Source: an uncultured Oscillospiraceae bacterium (lineage in GTDB: Bacteria; Bacillota; Clostridia; Oscillospirales; Oscillospiraceae). Taken from it: a stretch of DNA of 13,753 nt. Below are positions 1-7,855 of this stretch, piece after piece. The first letter of the stretch is position 1; each line of letters starts with the position of its first letter. The notes below the pieces were generated by a model that ran no database searches, was not told the DNA's origin, and saw only the letters and a program-made list of their open reading frames with translations. Where the stretch lies: NCBI GenBank assembly GCA_934661715.1, contig CAKUJL010000017.1, positions 1 through 13,753 of the forward strand, written 5' to 3'. The translations under genes were made by a program, and so were the position numbers.

Positions 1-343
1 GCGCATAGGCGTCTTTTCTCTGCCGCTGCCGCAGAGACTCGATGAGGATCTCCATCTCGCTCTCGGCCTCGGCCTTCTCCGCCTCGGACAGCAGCATCCG
101 CGTCTTGATATACATCAAATGCGAGGCCATCGCGATAAACTCGCTTGCGACCTCCATGTCCATCCGCTTCTGCTCGTCGAGCCACGCCAGATACTGCTCC
201 AGAATCGAGCTGATGCGGATATCCTGAATTTCAATTTTATTTTTGCTCAGCAGCAGCAAAATGACGTCCAGCGGCCCGTCGAAATCCTCGAGCGACTGCC
301 GGTCATGCACCACGCTTTGCAGATGGTATTGCGGCTCGTCCAT
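1..343 (-). CDS. scpA: Segregation and condensation protein A, 5' part (runs off the window)
   Basis: ScpA is the kleisin subunit of the Smc-ScpA-ScpB condensin that compacts and segregates the chromosome. The 114 codons visible here (ATG at 343-341) carry the typical family N-terminus: an FDGPLDVIL block at about residues 21-29, then a KIEIQDIRI stretch and an SILEQYLAWL helix, the part of kleisins that contacts the SMC neck. An acidic, Glu-rich stretch follows at about 86-105. The family is usually around 250 residues, so more than half lies beyond base 1; the gene is cut by the window edge, not visibly broken. A GGAGG ribosome binding site lies at 354-350, six bases before the ATG. Only 21 bases separate it from the M50 protease gene upstream, so the two are probably co-transcribed; scpB would be expected next, outside the window. 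Confidence 0.93.
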   Translation of the reverse strand, partial: MDEPQYHLQSVVHDRQSLEDFDGPLDVILLLLSKNKIEIQDIRISSILEQYLAWLDEQKRMDMEVASEFIAMASHLMYIKTRMLLSEAEKAEAESEMEILIESLRQRQRKDAYA

Positions 344-364
344 GCAAAGCCTCCAAAACAGTAG

Positions 365-1057
365 TCAAAAAATCGCGCTCGGCAGCGTATAGCCCCACAC
401 GCTTAAATTCCCGATCAGCGTCAAAAGCCAGTTTCGCATTACGTTCAAGGGCGCGTCGATCAGTCCCGTCACAAGTAAAAGCATCAAAAGCCCCATGCCG
501 TATCTCTCATACCGCATGAGCTTCCAATACGCCCGGTCAGACAGCAGCGAAAACAAAACCTTCGACCCGTCGAGCGGCGGCACCGGAAAGACGTTGAAAA
601 CCGCAAGGCCCGCGCTGATGATCTCCACGTAAATAAGAAACTGCACCAGCACCGTAAAAACCACGCTGCTTCCGAACCGGTCGGTCAAAAACACCACGAA
701 CCCCAGCAAAACCGCCGCAACATACGCCAATAAAACGTTCGAAACCGGCCCGGCCAGCGCCGTCAGCGCCATGTCCCGCTTGGGATGCCGGAACTTCCGC
801 ATATCCACCGGCACCGGCTTTGCCCAGCCGAACCGGAAAATTGCCATCATCACAAGGCCCGGAAGGTCGACGTGCTTCAGAGGATTGAGTGTCAGCCGCC
901 CTGCTCTTTTTGCCGTGTCGTCTCCAAGCTTGTAGGCTGCCAAGCCGTGGCACGTCTCGTGAAACGTAATACACAGCAGCGACGCCGCCACCAGAACCGC
1001 CGTCTGCCACACGCCGTCAAATTGCAGCTGCGCCAGCCACGCCCGAAACGCGCTCAT
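365..1057 (-). CDS. Site-2 protease family (M50) membrane metalloprotease
   Basis: A 230-residue multi-pass membrane protein of peptidase family M50 (site-2 protease type, YwhC/Rip3-like small form without a PDZ domain), which would cut substrates within or near the membrane. The zinc motif HExxH is present as HETCH at 33-37, inside the first hydrophobic segment (about 18-36). The second family motif, N-x-x-P-x-P-P-L-D-G, is at 155-164, with Asp163 the likely third metal ligand. Further hydrophobic segments are at about 98-124, 131-158 and 187-200. The ATG at 1057 has a GGAGGG site six bases upstream, and an extended -10 promoter lies just before it. It directly precedes scpA, an arrangement common in Clostridia. 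The family and catalytic residues are clear from the sequence; the physiological substrate is unknown, and a link to scpA beyond co-transcription is not implied. Confidence 0.9.
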   Translation of the reverse strand: MSAFRAWLAQLQFDGVWQTAVLVAASLLCITFHETCHGLAAYKLGDDTAKRAGRLTLNPLKHVDLPGLVMMAIFRFGWAKPVPVDMRKFRHPKRDMALTALAGPVSNVLLAYVAAVLLGFVVFLTDRFGSSVVFTVLVQFLIYVEIISAGLAVFNVFPVPPLDGSKVLFSLLSDRAYWKLMRYERYGMGLLMLLLVTGLIDAPLNVMRNWLLTLIGNLSVWGYTLPSAIF

Positions 1058-1096
1058 AAAATCCCTCCAAAGCTGAAAAACTCAATAGTTCTTAAT

Positions 1097-1125
1097 AGTA
1101 TACCACAGATTTCAGCCCTACGCAA
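1097..1125 (-). promoter_or_regulatory. Extended -10 sigma-A-type promoter for the M50 protease-scpA operon
   Basis: Read on the minus strand: a -35-like TTGCGT (1125-1120), a 17-base spacer, and a -10 TATACT (1102-1097) preceded by TGG, which gives an extended -10. It lies about 40 bases upstream of the M50 gene ATG and downstream of the ysxC terminator, where a new transcription unit would be expected. The -35 is weak; the -10 and spacing carry the call. Confidence 0.7.
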
Positions 1126-1151
1126 CCGCAGCGTATCCTGCGCCAACCTCT

Positions 1152-1203
1152 GTAGGGGCGGACGATCGAGCCGCCCTCTTGCGCCGCAATTCTCTATCCC
1201 TAC
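1152..1203. repeat. Small inverted-repeat element, MITE-like remnant
   Basis: The stretch is bounded by GTAGGG (1152-1157) and its inverse CCCTAC (1198-1203). Inside the left half is a second hairpin, GGGCGG (1156-1161) with CCGCCC (1171-1176), around a nine-base loop that contains the palindrome CGATCG. It lies between the ysxC terminator and the M50 promoter and has no coding potential that I trust. From memory, short repeats starting TGTAGGGGCG are scattered between genes in gut Clostridia; membership of such a family is inference. Confidence 0.45.
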
Positions 1204-1214
1204 CGCAGCATAAG

Positions 1215-1239
1215 AAAAACGCGGCAAAGCCGCGTTTTT
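1215..1239 (-). terminator. Rho-independent terminator after ysxC
   Basis: An 11-base perfect inverted repeat (1215-1225 with 1229-1239) has a three-base loop, a GC-rich core (CGCGGC/GCCGCG) and runs of five A and five T at its outer ends. It starts eight bases after the ysxC stop. Because both ends are A/T runs it could act in both directions, but only the minus strand has a gene feeding into it. Confidence 0.93.
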
Positions 1240-1247
1240 CCGATTCT

Positions 1248-1841
1248 TTATCCAAGCTCTCCCGCCGCCTTGAGAACAAACGACAAAAGCTGTTCGCGCC
1301 CGTCGCCCTTCTCCGCGGAAAACGGAATGACCGCGACCTCTTCCGGAAGGCTCAAAGTCTGCCGGATGCAGGCAAGGTTCGGTTCCATTTCGCTCTTTTT
1401 GAGCTTGTCGAGCTTGTTTGCCACCACGACGAAGGGCTTTCCCGATTGCAGGAAAAAGTCCGCCATCGTCACATCGTTTGCCGTCGGCTTGTGCCGGGCA
1501 TCGACGATCATCACGCCGTAGTCGAGCGTCCCTTCCGCGCGGAAATACGCCTCCATGAGCTTACCCCAGCGCTCTTTTTCCTGCGCCGAGACCTTCGCGT
1601 AGCCGTAGCCCGGCAGGTCGACAAGATAGAGCTTTTTGTCGATGCAGAAGAAGTTGATGTGCGTCGTCTTGCCCGGGGCCTGTCCGACTCTGGCAAAATT
1701 TTTGCGCAGCAGGAGCTTGTTGATCACCGACGATTTTCCGACGTTGGACTTTCCGGCGAAGGCGATCTGCACAAGACCGTCCTTCGGGCAGTCTGCAACC
1801 GACGTTACCGAGCGGATAAACTCCGCGTTATGAAGATTCAT
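1248..1841 (-). CDS. ysxC: Ribosome biogenesis GTP-binding protein YsxC/EngB
   Basis: A 197-residue TrmE-Era-like GTPase of the YihA/YsxC/EngB family, needed for assembly of the 50S subunit in Bacillus subtilis. All GTPase motifs are visible: P-loop GKSNVGKS at 30-37, switch I around GKTTHIN at 57-63, G3 DLPG at 75-78 followed by the family-specific YGYAKV, G4 NKLD at 142-145 and G5 SAEKG at 175-179. Length matches the family. The ATG at 1841 follows the lon stop by nine bases, and its GAGGTG ribosome binding site overlaps the lon TGA, so it is probably co-translated with lon. The lon-ysxC order is conserved in Firmicutes. A strong terminator follows immediately. Confidence 0.97.
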   Translation of the reverse strand: MNLHNAEFIRSVTSVADCPKDGLVQIAFAGKSNVGKSSVINKLLLRKNFARVGQAPGKTTHINFFCIDKKLYLVDLPGYGYAKVSAQEKERWGKLMEAYFRAEGTLDYGVMIVDARHKPTANDVTMADFFLQSGKPFVVVANKLDKLKKSEMEPNLACIRQTLSLPEEVAVIPFSAEKGDGREQLLSFVLKAAGELG

Positions 1842-1850
1842 CCGCCCACC

Positions 1851-4277
1851 TCACTGCTGCAAGGCCGGCTTGCGGCGGGTCTTCGTCTGCGGCACCGGCA
1901 TCGCGGGAAGCTGCGGCTGCGCGTCCAGCGCACTTTCCTCCTGCAAAGGCAGCGGGTCGAGCGCCGCGGCCAGCACGCTGTCGACATGAGACGCCGTGAT
2001 AAACTGTAAGGCATTGCGGACCGTCTGGTCGATCTCCGCGAGGTCCTTTTCATTTGCCGCCGGAATGATCACGGTCTTCACCCCGTGCCGCAGCGCCGCC
2101 ATCGTCTTTTCCTTGAGTCCGCCGATCGGAAGCACGCGTCCGCGGATCGAAATTTCACCCGTCATCGCGATATCGCGCCGCACCGGCCGTCCGGTCAGCG
2201 CCGAGACGATCGCCGTGCAGATCGTAATGCCCGCCGACGGGCCGTCCTTCGGCACCGCGCCTTCGGGGAAATGGACGTGAATGTCCTTCTTCTTGTAAAA
2301 ATCAGGCTCCAGCCCGAGCTCCTTGTCCCGCGAGCGGATATAGCTCATCGCGGCAAACACGGACTCCTTCATCACATCGCCGAGATTTCCCGTCAGCTCG
2401 AGCTTTCCCGTGCCGTCGACAACGTTGACCTCGACCTCGAGCGTCGTGCCGCCCACGCTTGTCCACGCAAGCCCCGTCACAAGACCCACCTGGTCGCTCT
2501 GCGGCATCTCGTCGGGCAGGAATTTCCGCGTGCCGAGGAATGTTTCAAGATTCGCGCCCGTGATCGTCAGCTTCTTCGGCGCGTCCTCCTCCACAAAGCG
2601 CATCGCGCACTTGCGGCACAGCGCGGCCAGCTCCCGCTCGAGCGTTCTCACGCCCGATTCTCTCGTGTAGCAGGCGATGATCTCGCGAATGGCGTCGTCC
2701 GACACCCGCACGCGCGATTTTGCGATGCCGTGCTTGGAAAGCTGCTTGGGAAGCAGATGCTTTTTCGCGATCTGAAGCTTCTCCTCGTCCGTATACGAGC
2801 CGAGCTCGATGACCTCCATGCGGTCAAGAAGCGCCCGCGGAATCGTATCGAGCGTGTTGGCCGTCGTGATGAACATGCAGCCGCTCAAATCGAACGGAAT
2901 TTCAATGAAATGGTCGCGGAAGGCGTGGTTCTGCGCCGAGTCCAGCACCTCCAGCAGCGCCGACGCGGGGTCTCCCTTGTAGTCGCTTCCGAGCTTGTCG
3001 ATCTCGTCTAACAGCAGCACCGGGTTCATGCTCCCCGCCTGCGTCACGCCGGTGATGATGCGTCCGGGCATCGCGCCGACGTAGGTCTTGCGGTGGCCGC
3101 GAATTTCGGCCTCATCGCGCACGCCGCCGAGCGAGATTCTGGCAAGCTTGCGGTTGAGCGCCCGCGCGATGGAAATGGCGATCGACGTCTTGCCCACGCC
3201 CGGAGGCCCCACCAGACAAAGGATCTGGCACGGAAGGCTCGGCGCCAGCTGCCGCACGGCAATGGTCTCAAGAATTCTCGTTTTGACCTGCTCGAGTCCA
3301 AAATGATCCTCGTTCAGAATTTTTTCGGCCAGGCGCACGTCGAGCCGCTCGCGCGTCTTTTTCTTCCACGGAAGATCCAGCACCGCGTCGAGATAGTTCC
3401 GGATGACGGTCGCGTCGGCAGAGCTCTGCTGCTGCTTTGCAAGGCGCGTGGTCTCCTTGAGAAGCTTGGCGCGGATATCCTCCGGGAACTGCAAAAAGCG
3501 GATTCTCCTGGCGTATTCCTCCGCGTCCGACTCCTCGCTCCCCTCGCCGAGCTCCTCCTGAATGACGTGCATCTGCTCGCGCAGATAATAGTCTCTCTGG
3601 TTCTTGTTGACGTTTTCCTGCACCTTCTCGGAGATCTCGTTTTCGAGCTCCAGAATGTCCAGCTCGCGCGCCAGCAGCTTCACCGCCAGCTCGAGCCGCT
3701 TCGCCGGGTTCAGCTCGCGCAGAATCGTCTGCTTTTCCGGATACGGAATGGAGCTGTTCTGGCCGATGTAGTCGGCGACAAAGCCGGGCTCGTCCGACGA
3801 GAGGACCTGCAAAAGCCCCTCCTGCATATTCTTCGCCGCCGCCAGCTCGACAAACTGCTCATACGACGTATGCGCCTGCCGCAAAAGCGCCTGCACGCGC
3901 GGAAGATTCTTGTTGACCTCCGGCTCTTCGAGCTCTTCGACCCGCGCAAACAGGAAGGGGTCTGACTGGATGCAGTCGACCAGCTCCGCGCGGTATTTGC
4001 CCTCGACCAGAATGCGCATATTGTCGCCCGGCATCCGCAGAATCTGCTTGACGATCGCGACCGTACCGATGGGGTACAGATCGTCCTTCTTGGGGTCGTC
4101 CAGACTCAGCCGCTTCTGCAGCGTGAGGAAAATGCGCTGATCTGTGCGCATCGCCTCCTCCACCGCCTTGGCCGACTTACTCCGTCCGACGTCAAAATGC
4201 GTCACAATGCCCGGAAAAATCACCATTCCGCGCAGAGGCATCACCGGCATGCAGACCGGACGCTTGTATTCACTCAT
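1851..4277 (-). CDS. lon: ATP-dependent endopeptidase La (Lon protease)
   Basis: Lon is a cytoplasmic homohexameric AAA+ serine protease that degrades misfolded and regulatory proteins. This 808-residue protein has the full LonA layout: an N-terminal substrate domain (about 7-205), a coiled, charged linker (about 205-300), an AAA+ module with Walker A GPPGVGKT at 357-364 and Walker B LLLDEID at 421-427, and a C-terminal protease domain with the Ser-Lys dyad Ser681 (in PKDGPSAG) and Lys722 (in PIGGLKEK). A tail of about 33 residues after the protease domain is rich in Pro and Gln and ends basic. The ATG at 4277 is chosen because it has a GGGAG site nine bases upstream and starts the canonical [13 protein letters not shown] region; the reading frame stays open 38 codons further, but that part covers the clpX terminator hairpin. 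No CIRCE or CtsR-type operator was seen in the 139 bases before it. Confidence 0.97.
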   Translation of the reverse strand: MSEYKRPVCMPVMPLRGMVIFPGIVTHFDVGRSKSAKAVEEAMRTDQRIFLTLQKRLSLDDPKKDDLYPIGTVAIVKQILRMPGDNMRILVEGKYRAELVDCIQSDPFLFARVEELEEPEVNKNLPRVQALLRQAHTSYEQFVELAAAKNMQEGLLQVLSSDEPGFVADYIGQNSSIPYPEKQTILRELNPAKRLELAVKLLARELDILELENEISEKVQENVNKNQRDYYLREQMHVIQEELGEGSEESDAEEYARRIRFLQFPEDIRAKLLKETTRLAKQQQSSADATVIRNYLDAVLDLPWKKKTRERLDVRLAEKILNEDHFGLEQVKTRILETIAVRQLAPSLPCQILCLVGPPGVGKTSIAISIARALNRKLARISLGGVRDEAEIRGHRKTYVGAMPGRIITGVTQAGSMNPVLLLDEIDKLGSDYKGDPASALLEVLDSAQNHAFRDHFIEIPFDLSGCMFITTANTLDTIPRALLDRMEVIELGSYTDEEKLQIAKKHLLPKQLSKHGIAKSRVRVSDDAIREIIACYTRESGVRTLERELAALCRKCAMRFVEEDAPKKLTITGANLETFLGTRKFLPDEMPQSDQVGLVTGLAWTSVGGTTLEVEVNVVDGTGKLELTGNLGDVMKESVFAAMSYIRSRDKELGLEPDFYKKKDIHVHFPEGAVPKDGPSAGITICTAIVSALTGRPVRRDIAMTGEISIRGRVLPIGGLKEKTMAALRHGVKTVIIPAANEKDLAEIDQTVRNALQFITASHVDSVLAAALDPLPLQEESALDAQPQLPAMPVPQTKTRRKPALQQ

Positions 4278-4337
4278 ATTCGTACACTCCCTTTCTCTGG
4301 GGCATATCTGAAAGAATCTGTATATTTGAATTTGCAC

Positions 4338-4368
4338 AAAAGGGGGAAGCTGCCTGCGTCCCCCTTTT
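4338..4368 (-). terminator. Probable rho-independent terminator between clpX and lon
   Basis: A 10-base perfect inverted repeat (4338-4347 with 4359-4368) has an 11-base loop; the stem is five G:C pairs plus A:T pairs, ending in four T on the minus strand. The short U tract makes it a partial or leaky terminator rather than a clear stop, so some read-through from clpX into lon is plausible. Confidence 0.6.
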
Positions 4369-4369
4369 C

Positions 4370-4388
4370 TGCGAGGGCCTGCCTCGCA
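4370..4388 (-). other. Hairpin in the clpX-lon gap
   Basis: A 7-base perfect stem, TGCGAGG (4370-4376) with CCTCGCA (4382-4388), has a five-base loop. It lies one base from the terminator-like hairpin at 4338-4368, and a weaker CCGC/GCGG hairpin sits between it and the clpX stop. It has no U tract, so it is not a terminator itself; it could protect the 3' end of the clpX message. Confidence 0.5.
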
Positions 4389-4416
4389 CACACCGCCCCA
4401 AGGAGCGGCACCATTT

Positions 4417-5682
4417 TTATAACGTAACGCCCGCGTTCTTGATCGGCTGCCGCGGATGAGAAGCGTCTCTCGTCACCTGCGGCTCTGCGCCGTTTTTCAC
4501 GCAGTCTTCGGTAATGAGCACGCTCTTGATGGAAAGATCGGACGGAATTTTGTACATCACATCCGTCATCACCGACTCCATGATCGCGCGAAGGCCGCGT
4601 GCGCCGATCTGCCGTTCAATGGCCTTCTCGGCGATCGCCTCCAGTGCGCCCTGCTCAAAGCTTAAGGACACCTGATCGTATTCCAGCAGCTTGTGATACT
4701 GCTTGCAAAGCGCGTTCTTGGGCTCTGTCAGAATCCGCACCAGATCCTCTTTTTTGAGGCTCTGCAAAGACGTGATGACCGGAAGACGGCCCACGAGCTC
4801 GGGGATGATGCCGAACTTCAGAAGGTCGTGCGGCTGCACAAGCTCAAAGAGCTTGCCCACGTCGCGCTTGTTTTTGCTCTGCAATTCGCTGCCGAAGCCG
4901 AGAGACGACTTGTCCGTGCGGTGCTCGATGATCTTGTCGAGTCCGTCGAACGCGCCGCCGCAGATAAACAGGATGTTCGTCGTGTCGATCTGGATGAACT
5001 CCTGCTGCGGGTGCTTGCGGCCGCCCTGCGGGGGAACGTTCGCGACCGTGCCCTCGAGAATTTTGAGCAGCGCCTGCTGCACGCCCTCGCCCGACACATC
5101 GCGCGTGATGGACGTGTTTTCGGACTTTCTCGCGATCTTGTCCATTTCGTCGATGTAGATGATGCCGCGCTCGGCCAGCTCCACATCAAAGTCCGCCGCC
5201 TGCAAAAGCCGCAGCAGAATATTTTCCACATCCTCGCCCACATATCCGGCCTCGGTCAGCGTCGTTGCGTCCGCAATGGCAAACGGAACGTTCAGAATCT
5301 TCGCCAGCGTCTGGGCAAAAAGCGTCTTGCCGGAACCGGTCGGGCCGATCATCAGAATGTTGCTCTTCTGAAGCTCCACGTCGGTCTCCTGCGAGAAGTA
5401 GATGCGTTTATAATGATTGTAAACCGCCACGGACAGAGCGACCTTTGCCTCGTCCTGTCCGATGATATAGCGGTCCATATACGTTTTAATCTCCTGCGGC
5501 GTCGGGAGGGTATCGGGAAGCTCTAAGTCCTGAGGGCCTCCGTTTTTCATTTCGTCGCGCAGGATACTCGAGCACAGATCGATGCACTCGTTGCAGATGT
5601 AAACATTCGGGCCGGCAATAATCCGGTTGACCTGTTCCTGCCGCTTGCCGCAGAACGAGCAGCGGATGGAATCTCTTGCCAT
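4417..5682 (-). CDS. clpX: ATP-dependent Clp protease ATP-binding subunit ClpX
   Basis: ClpX is the AAA+ unfoldase that recognises substrates and feeds them to ClpP. The 421-residue protein has the N-terminal C4 zinc-binding domain (Cys8, Cys11, Cys30, Cys33), Walker A GPTGSGKT at 113-120, the pore-1 loop GYVG at 147-150, Walker B IIYIDEMD at 174-181, the RKH loop at 222-224 and a ClpP-docking loop LGF at 261-263 (IGF in E. coli, conservative change). The small AAA+ subdomain with [11 protein letters not shown] follows at about 360-370. Start: ATG at 5682 with an AAAGGAGAAGG site just upstream. It lies 99 bases downstream of clpP, the usual Clostridia order, and that gap contains two hairpins but no good U-tract terminator, so clpP-clpX transcription is probably continuous at least in part. 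Confidence 0.98.
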   Translation of the reverse strand: MARDSIRCSFCGKRQEQVNRIIAGPNVYICNECIDLCSSILRDEMKNGGPQDLELPDTLPTPQEIKTYMDRYIIGQDEAKVALSVAVYNHYKRIYFSQETDVELQKSNILMIGPTGSGKTLFAQTLAKILNVPFAIADATTLTEAGYVGEDVENILLRLLQAADFDVELAERGIIYIDEMDKIARKSENTSITRDVSGEGVQQALLKILEGTVANVPPQGGRKHPQQEFIQIDTTNILFICGGAFDGLDKIIEHRTDKSSLGFGSELQSKNKRDVGKLFELVQPHDLLKFGIIPELVGRLPVITSLQSLKKEDLVRILTEPKNALCKQYHKLLEYDQVSLSFEQGALEAIAEKAIERQIGARGLRAIMESVMTDVMYKIPSDLSIKSVLITEDCVKNGAEPQVTRDASHPRQPIKNAGVTL

Positions 5683-5706
5683 GGGCCTTCTCCTTTAATC
5701 ATTCAT

Positions 5707-5724
5707 TTTCGCTCAAAAGCGAAA
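5707..5724 (-). other. Small hairpin in the clpX leader
   Basis: A 7-base perfect stem (5707-5713 with 5718-5724) with a four-base loop lies about 25 bases before the clpX start and just upstream of its ribosome binding site. There is no U run after it on the minus strand, so it is not a terminator. A role in message stability is possible but not shown. Confidence 0.45.
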
Positions 5725-5740
5725 CCAATCGGGGAAACCT

Positions 5741-5774
5741 TCTGGCAAGGAAGGAAACGCCCTCCCTTGCCAGA
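5741..5774. other. Long hairpin between clpP and clpX
   Basis: A 10-base perfect inverted repeat (5741-5750 with 5765-5774) has a 14-base loop. It starts eight bases after the clpP stop. On the minus strand, the direction of the genes, the stem is followed by a mixed sequence without a U tract. On the plus strand it is followed by five T. It therefore looks like a terminator only for antisense transcripts, or a processing or stability element between clpP and clpX. Confidence 0.6.
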
Positions 5775-5781
5775 TTTTTCA

Positions 5782-6363
5782 TTATCTCTGATAAATCACC
5801 TTGTCGATGAGGCCGTATTCCTTCGCTTCCTCGGCGGTGAGGAAATTGTCACGCTCAGTGTCGGCGCAGATGGTCTCATAGGGCTTTCCGGTGTTGGAGG
5901 CCAGAATCTCGTTGAGACGCTGCTTGATCTTCAGCATCCGGTTGACGTGGATCTGCATGTCGGTCGTCTGACCCTGCGTGCCGCCGAGCGGCTGGTGGAT
6001 CATGATCTCGGCGTTGGGAAGCGCGATACGCTTGCCCTTCGTGCCGGAAGACAGCAGGAACGCGCCCATCGACGCGGCCATGCCGACGCAGATGGTGGAA
6101 ACATCACACTTGATGTACTGCATGGTGTCATAGATCGCCATGCCGTCGGTAACGCTTCCGCCGGGGCTGTTGATGTAGAACTGGATATCCTTATCCGGGT
6201 CCTGCGCCTCGAGATACAGCATCTGCGCGACGACCAGAGACGCCGTCGTGCTGTTGACCTCTTCAGACAGCATAATGATACGGTCGTTGAGAAGACGCGA
6301 AAAAATATCGTAAGACCGCTCGCCGCGGCTCGTCTGCTCGACGACATAGGGAACCAAACTCAT
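5782..6363 (-). CDS. clpP: ATP-dependent Clp protease proteolytic subunit ClpP
   Basis: ClpP forms the barrel-shaped tetradecameric serine protease that works with ClpX (encoded next) and other Clp ATPases. The 193-residue protein shows the full triad in the usual spacing: Ser98 (in GMAASMGA), His123 (in MIHQP) and Asp172 (in DTERDNF). The [11 protein letters not shown] oxyanion-strand motif is at 64-74. A short N-terminal segment before VPYVVEQ is likely trimmed on maturation. Start: ATG at 6363, with AAAGGAG eight bases upstream. It lies 50 bases after tig. An imperfect hairpin in that gap can cover the ribosome binding site. The tig-clpP-clpX order is conserved in Clostridia and supports coordinated quality control of new proteins. 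Confidence 0.98.
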   Translation of the reverse strand: MSLVPYVVEQTSRGERSYDIFSRLLNDRIIMLSEEVNSTTASLVVAQMLYLEAQDPDKDIQFYINSPGGSVTDGMAIYDTMQYIKCDVSTICVGMAASMGAFLLSSGTKGKRIALPNAEIMIHQPLGGTQGQTTDMQIHVNRMLKIKQRLNEILASNTGKPYETICADTERDNFLTAEEAKEYGLIDKVIYQR

Positions 6364-6371
6364 AAAATTGC

Positions 6372-6412
6372 TCCTTTCTTCGGATGTAACATTCTAACCA
6401 TCCGACGAAGGA
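6372..6412 (-). promoter_or_regulatory. Hairpin that can cover the clpP ribosome binding site
   Basis: On the minus strand a 7-base perfect stem (6399-6405 with 6380-6386, sequence TCGGATG/CATCCGA) is extended, after one mismatch and one bulge, by two three-base blocks (6407-6412 with 6372-6379). The 12-base loop is A/T-rich. The downstream arm includes most of the AAAGGAG site of clpP. The pairing is read directly from the sequence; a regulatory effect is inference. Confidence 0.5.
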
Positions 6413-6413
6413 T

Positions 6414-7736
6414 TTATTCCTTCTCGGAGGTCTCGGCTTCTTCCTTCTTCTCTTCCGCAGGAGCGACGGCAACAGCGCTGTCGGTGATGATCTTGGAAGC
6501 CTTGCGGCCCATGAGGTCGGACTTGACGGCCACGGTGTCCACAGCGGCCTTGACCTTGTCCAGCTCCATCTGGTACTGCTCGGCCAGCTTTTTGAGCTCT
6601 TCTTCGATCTCTTCGTCGGTGACCTCGAGGTTCTCGGCGTGGGCAATTTCGCTCAGCAAAATGTCATTGCGGACGGTCTGCTCTGCCATCGGGCGCATGG
6701 AGGCGCGAAGGCCGTTCATATCGCCGCCGATCATCTTGGCGTAGTCTTCCATCTTCATGCCCTGCGACTGTAACTGATAGGCAAACTGCTCGAGCTGACG
6801 GTCGACCTGCTCGTCGATCATGCAGGCGGGAATATTGCAGGTCATGTTGGCCGCGGCCAGCTGCACGGCGGAAGCTTCGAACGCACGCTCGTTATTCTCT
6901 TCGCGGGACTTCATAAACCGGGCGCGGATGTCGTCCTTCAGCGCGTCCAGCGTGTCAAACTCGGAGACGTCCTTTGCGAACTCGTCGTCGAGCTCGGGCT
7001 TGATGGACTCCTTGACCTCGTGGACCTTGCACTTGAAGACGGCGGGCTTGCCGGCCAGCTCCTTGGCGCTGTAGTCTTCGGGGAAGGTGACGTTCACGTC
7101 GCGCTCTTCGCCGGCGACAGCGCCCACCAGCGCCTCTTCAAAGCCGGGGATGAACGAACCGGAGCCGAGCGTGAGGGAGTAGTCCTCCGCCTTACCGCCC
7201 TGGAACGCCTTACCGTCGACAAAGCCTTCAAAGTCGATGACGACGGTGTCGCCGTTTGCCGCCGCGCGGTCGACGGTCTCGATTCTCGCGTTGCGCTCTG
7301 CCATGCGGCCAAGCTCTGCGTCGACTTCGCTGTCTTCGACCTTCACTTCGCGCTTGGGGACCTCAAGGCCCTTGTACTGGCCAAGGGTGACCTCGGGATA
7401 GAGCTCGGTTTCGATCGTCAGAACGACGCCGCCCTCTGCGGGGGTGTCCATGTTGGAAACGGAGGGCGTACCGACGGCCTTGAGCTCCTGCTCGACGATG
7501 GCCTTGGTGTAGATCTCCGGGAAGATTTCGTTCACGGCGTCCTCATAGAAAACGGTCGCGCCGTACATGCTCTCAACCATCTTGCGCGGGGCCTTGCCCT
7601 TGCGGAAGCCGGGAAGCATGATGTCCTTTCTGCACTTGGCATACGCCTTGTTCAGGGCATCTTCAAACTCCGCCTTCTCGATCTCGAGGACAATTTTGGC
7701 CTTGCCGTTTTCTTTTTCTACGCTCTTAACATTCAT
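6414..7736 (-). CDS. tig: Trigger factor, ribosome-associated chaperone
   Basis: Trigger factor binds near the ribosomal exit tunnel and shields nascent chains; it also has peptidyl-prolyl isomerase activity. The 440-residue protein has the N-terminal ribosome-binding domain with the signature GFRKGKAP at 43-50, an FKBP-type domain at about 161-242 (NGDTVVIDFEGFVDG, then a SFIPGFEEALVGA stretch) and a helical C-terminal chaperone domain that ends in a highly charged Glu/Lys-rich tail. Length is normal for the family. Start: ATG at 7736 with a perfect AGGAGG (7751-7746) nine bases upstream. A promoter-like sequence lies 71 bases before the gene, and no terminator is seen after the previous gene, so both its own promoter and read-through may contribute. 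It heads the tig-clpP-clpX-lon-ysxC block. Confidence 0.98.
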   Translation of the reverse strand: MNVKSVEKENGKAKIVLEIEKAEFEDALNKAYAKCRKDIMLPGFRKGKAPRKMVESMYGATVFYEDAVNEIFPEIYTKAIVEQELKAVGTPSVSNMDTPAEGGVVLTIETELYPEVTLGQYKGLEVPKREVKVEDSEVDAELGRMAERNARIETVDRAAANGDTVVIDFEGFVDGKAFQGGKAEDYSLTLGSGSFIPGFEEALVGAVAGEERDVNVTFPEDYSAKELAGKPAVFKCKVHEVKESIKPELDDEFAKDVSEFDTLDALKDDIRARFMKSREENNERAFEASAVQLAAANMTCNIPACMIDEQVDRQLEQFAYQLQSQGMKMEDYAKMIGGDMNGLRASMRPMAEQTVRNDILLSEIAHAENLEVTDEEIEEELKKLAEQYQMELDKVKAAVDTVAVKSDLMGRKASKIITDSAVAVAPAEEKKEEAETSEKE

Positions 7737-7806
7737 GTTGGTTTTCCTCCTATACGGTGCGGTCCGCTCAGACCGTCATTCACCACTTTATTATTGAATC
7801 CGCTCT

Positions 7807-7835
7807 ATTCTATCAGAGTTTTGCCGAGATTTCCA
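7807..7835 (-). promoter_or_regulatory. Extended -10 promoter for tig
   Basis: On the minus strand: -35-like TGGAAA (7835-7830), a 17-base spacer, and -10 TAGAAT (7812-7807) preceded by TGA, an extended -10. It lies between the stop of the phosphoesterase gene and the tig start. The predicted leader is about 60 bases and contains a small CGGTC/GACCG hairpin (7760-7764 with 7771-7775) just before the ribosome binding site. Confidence 0.65.
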
Positions 7836-7855
7836 CTGTTTTTTATATTTTCTTT

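Noticed and set aside
2085..3965. Two plus-strand open frames of about 300 codons each opposite lon
   Set aside because: They are shadows of lon, Arg/Leu/His-rich with no recognisable domain.
4278..4391. Upstream in-frame extension of lon (38 codons)
   Set aside because: It would translate through the clpX terminator hairpin, lacks family similarity, and the ATG at 4277 has a suitable ribosome binding site.
4278..4416. CIRCE or CtsR heat-shock operator before lon
   Set aside because: Neither the TTAGCACTC/GAGTGCTAA repeat nor a tandem GGTCAAA-type repeat is present here; the gaps before clpP, clpX and tig were also negative by eye.
4693..5526. Plus-strand open frame of 277 codons opposite clpX
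   Set aside because: Antisense shadow of clpX; composition is typical of a reversed coding strand.
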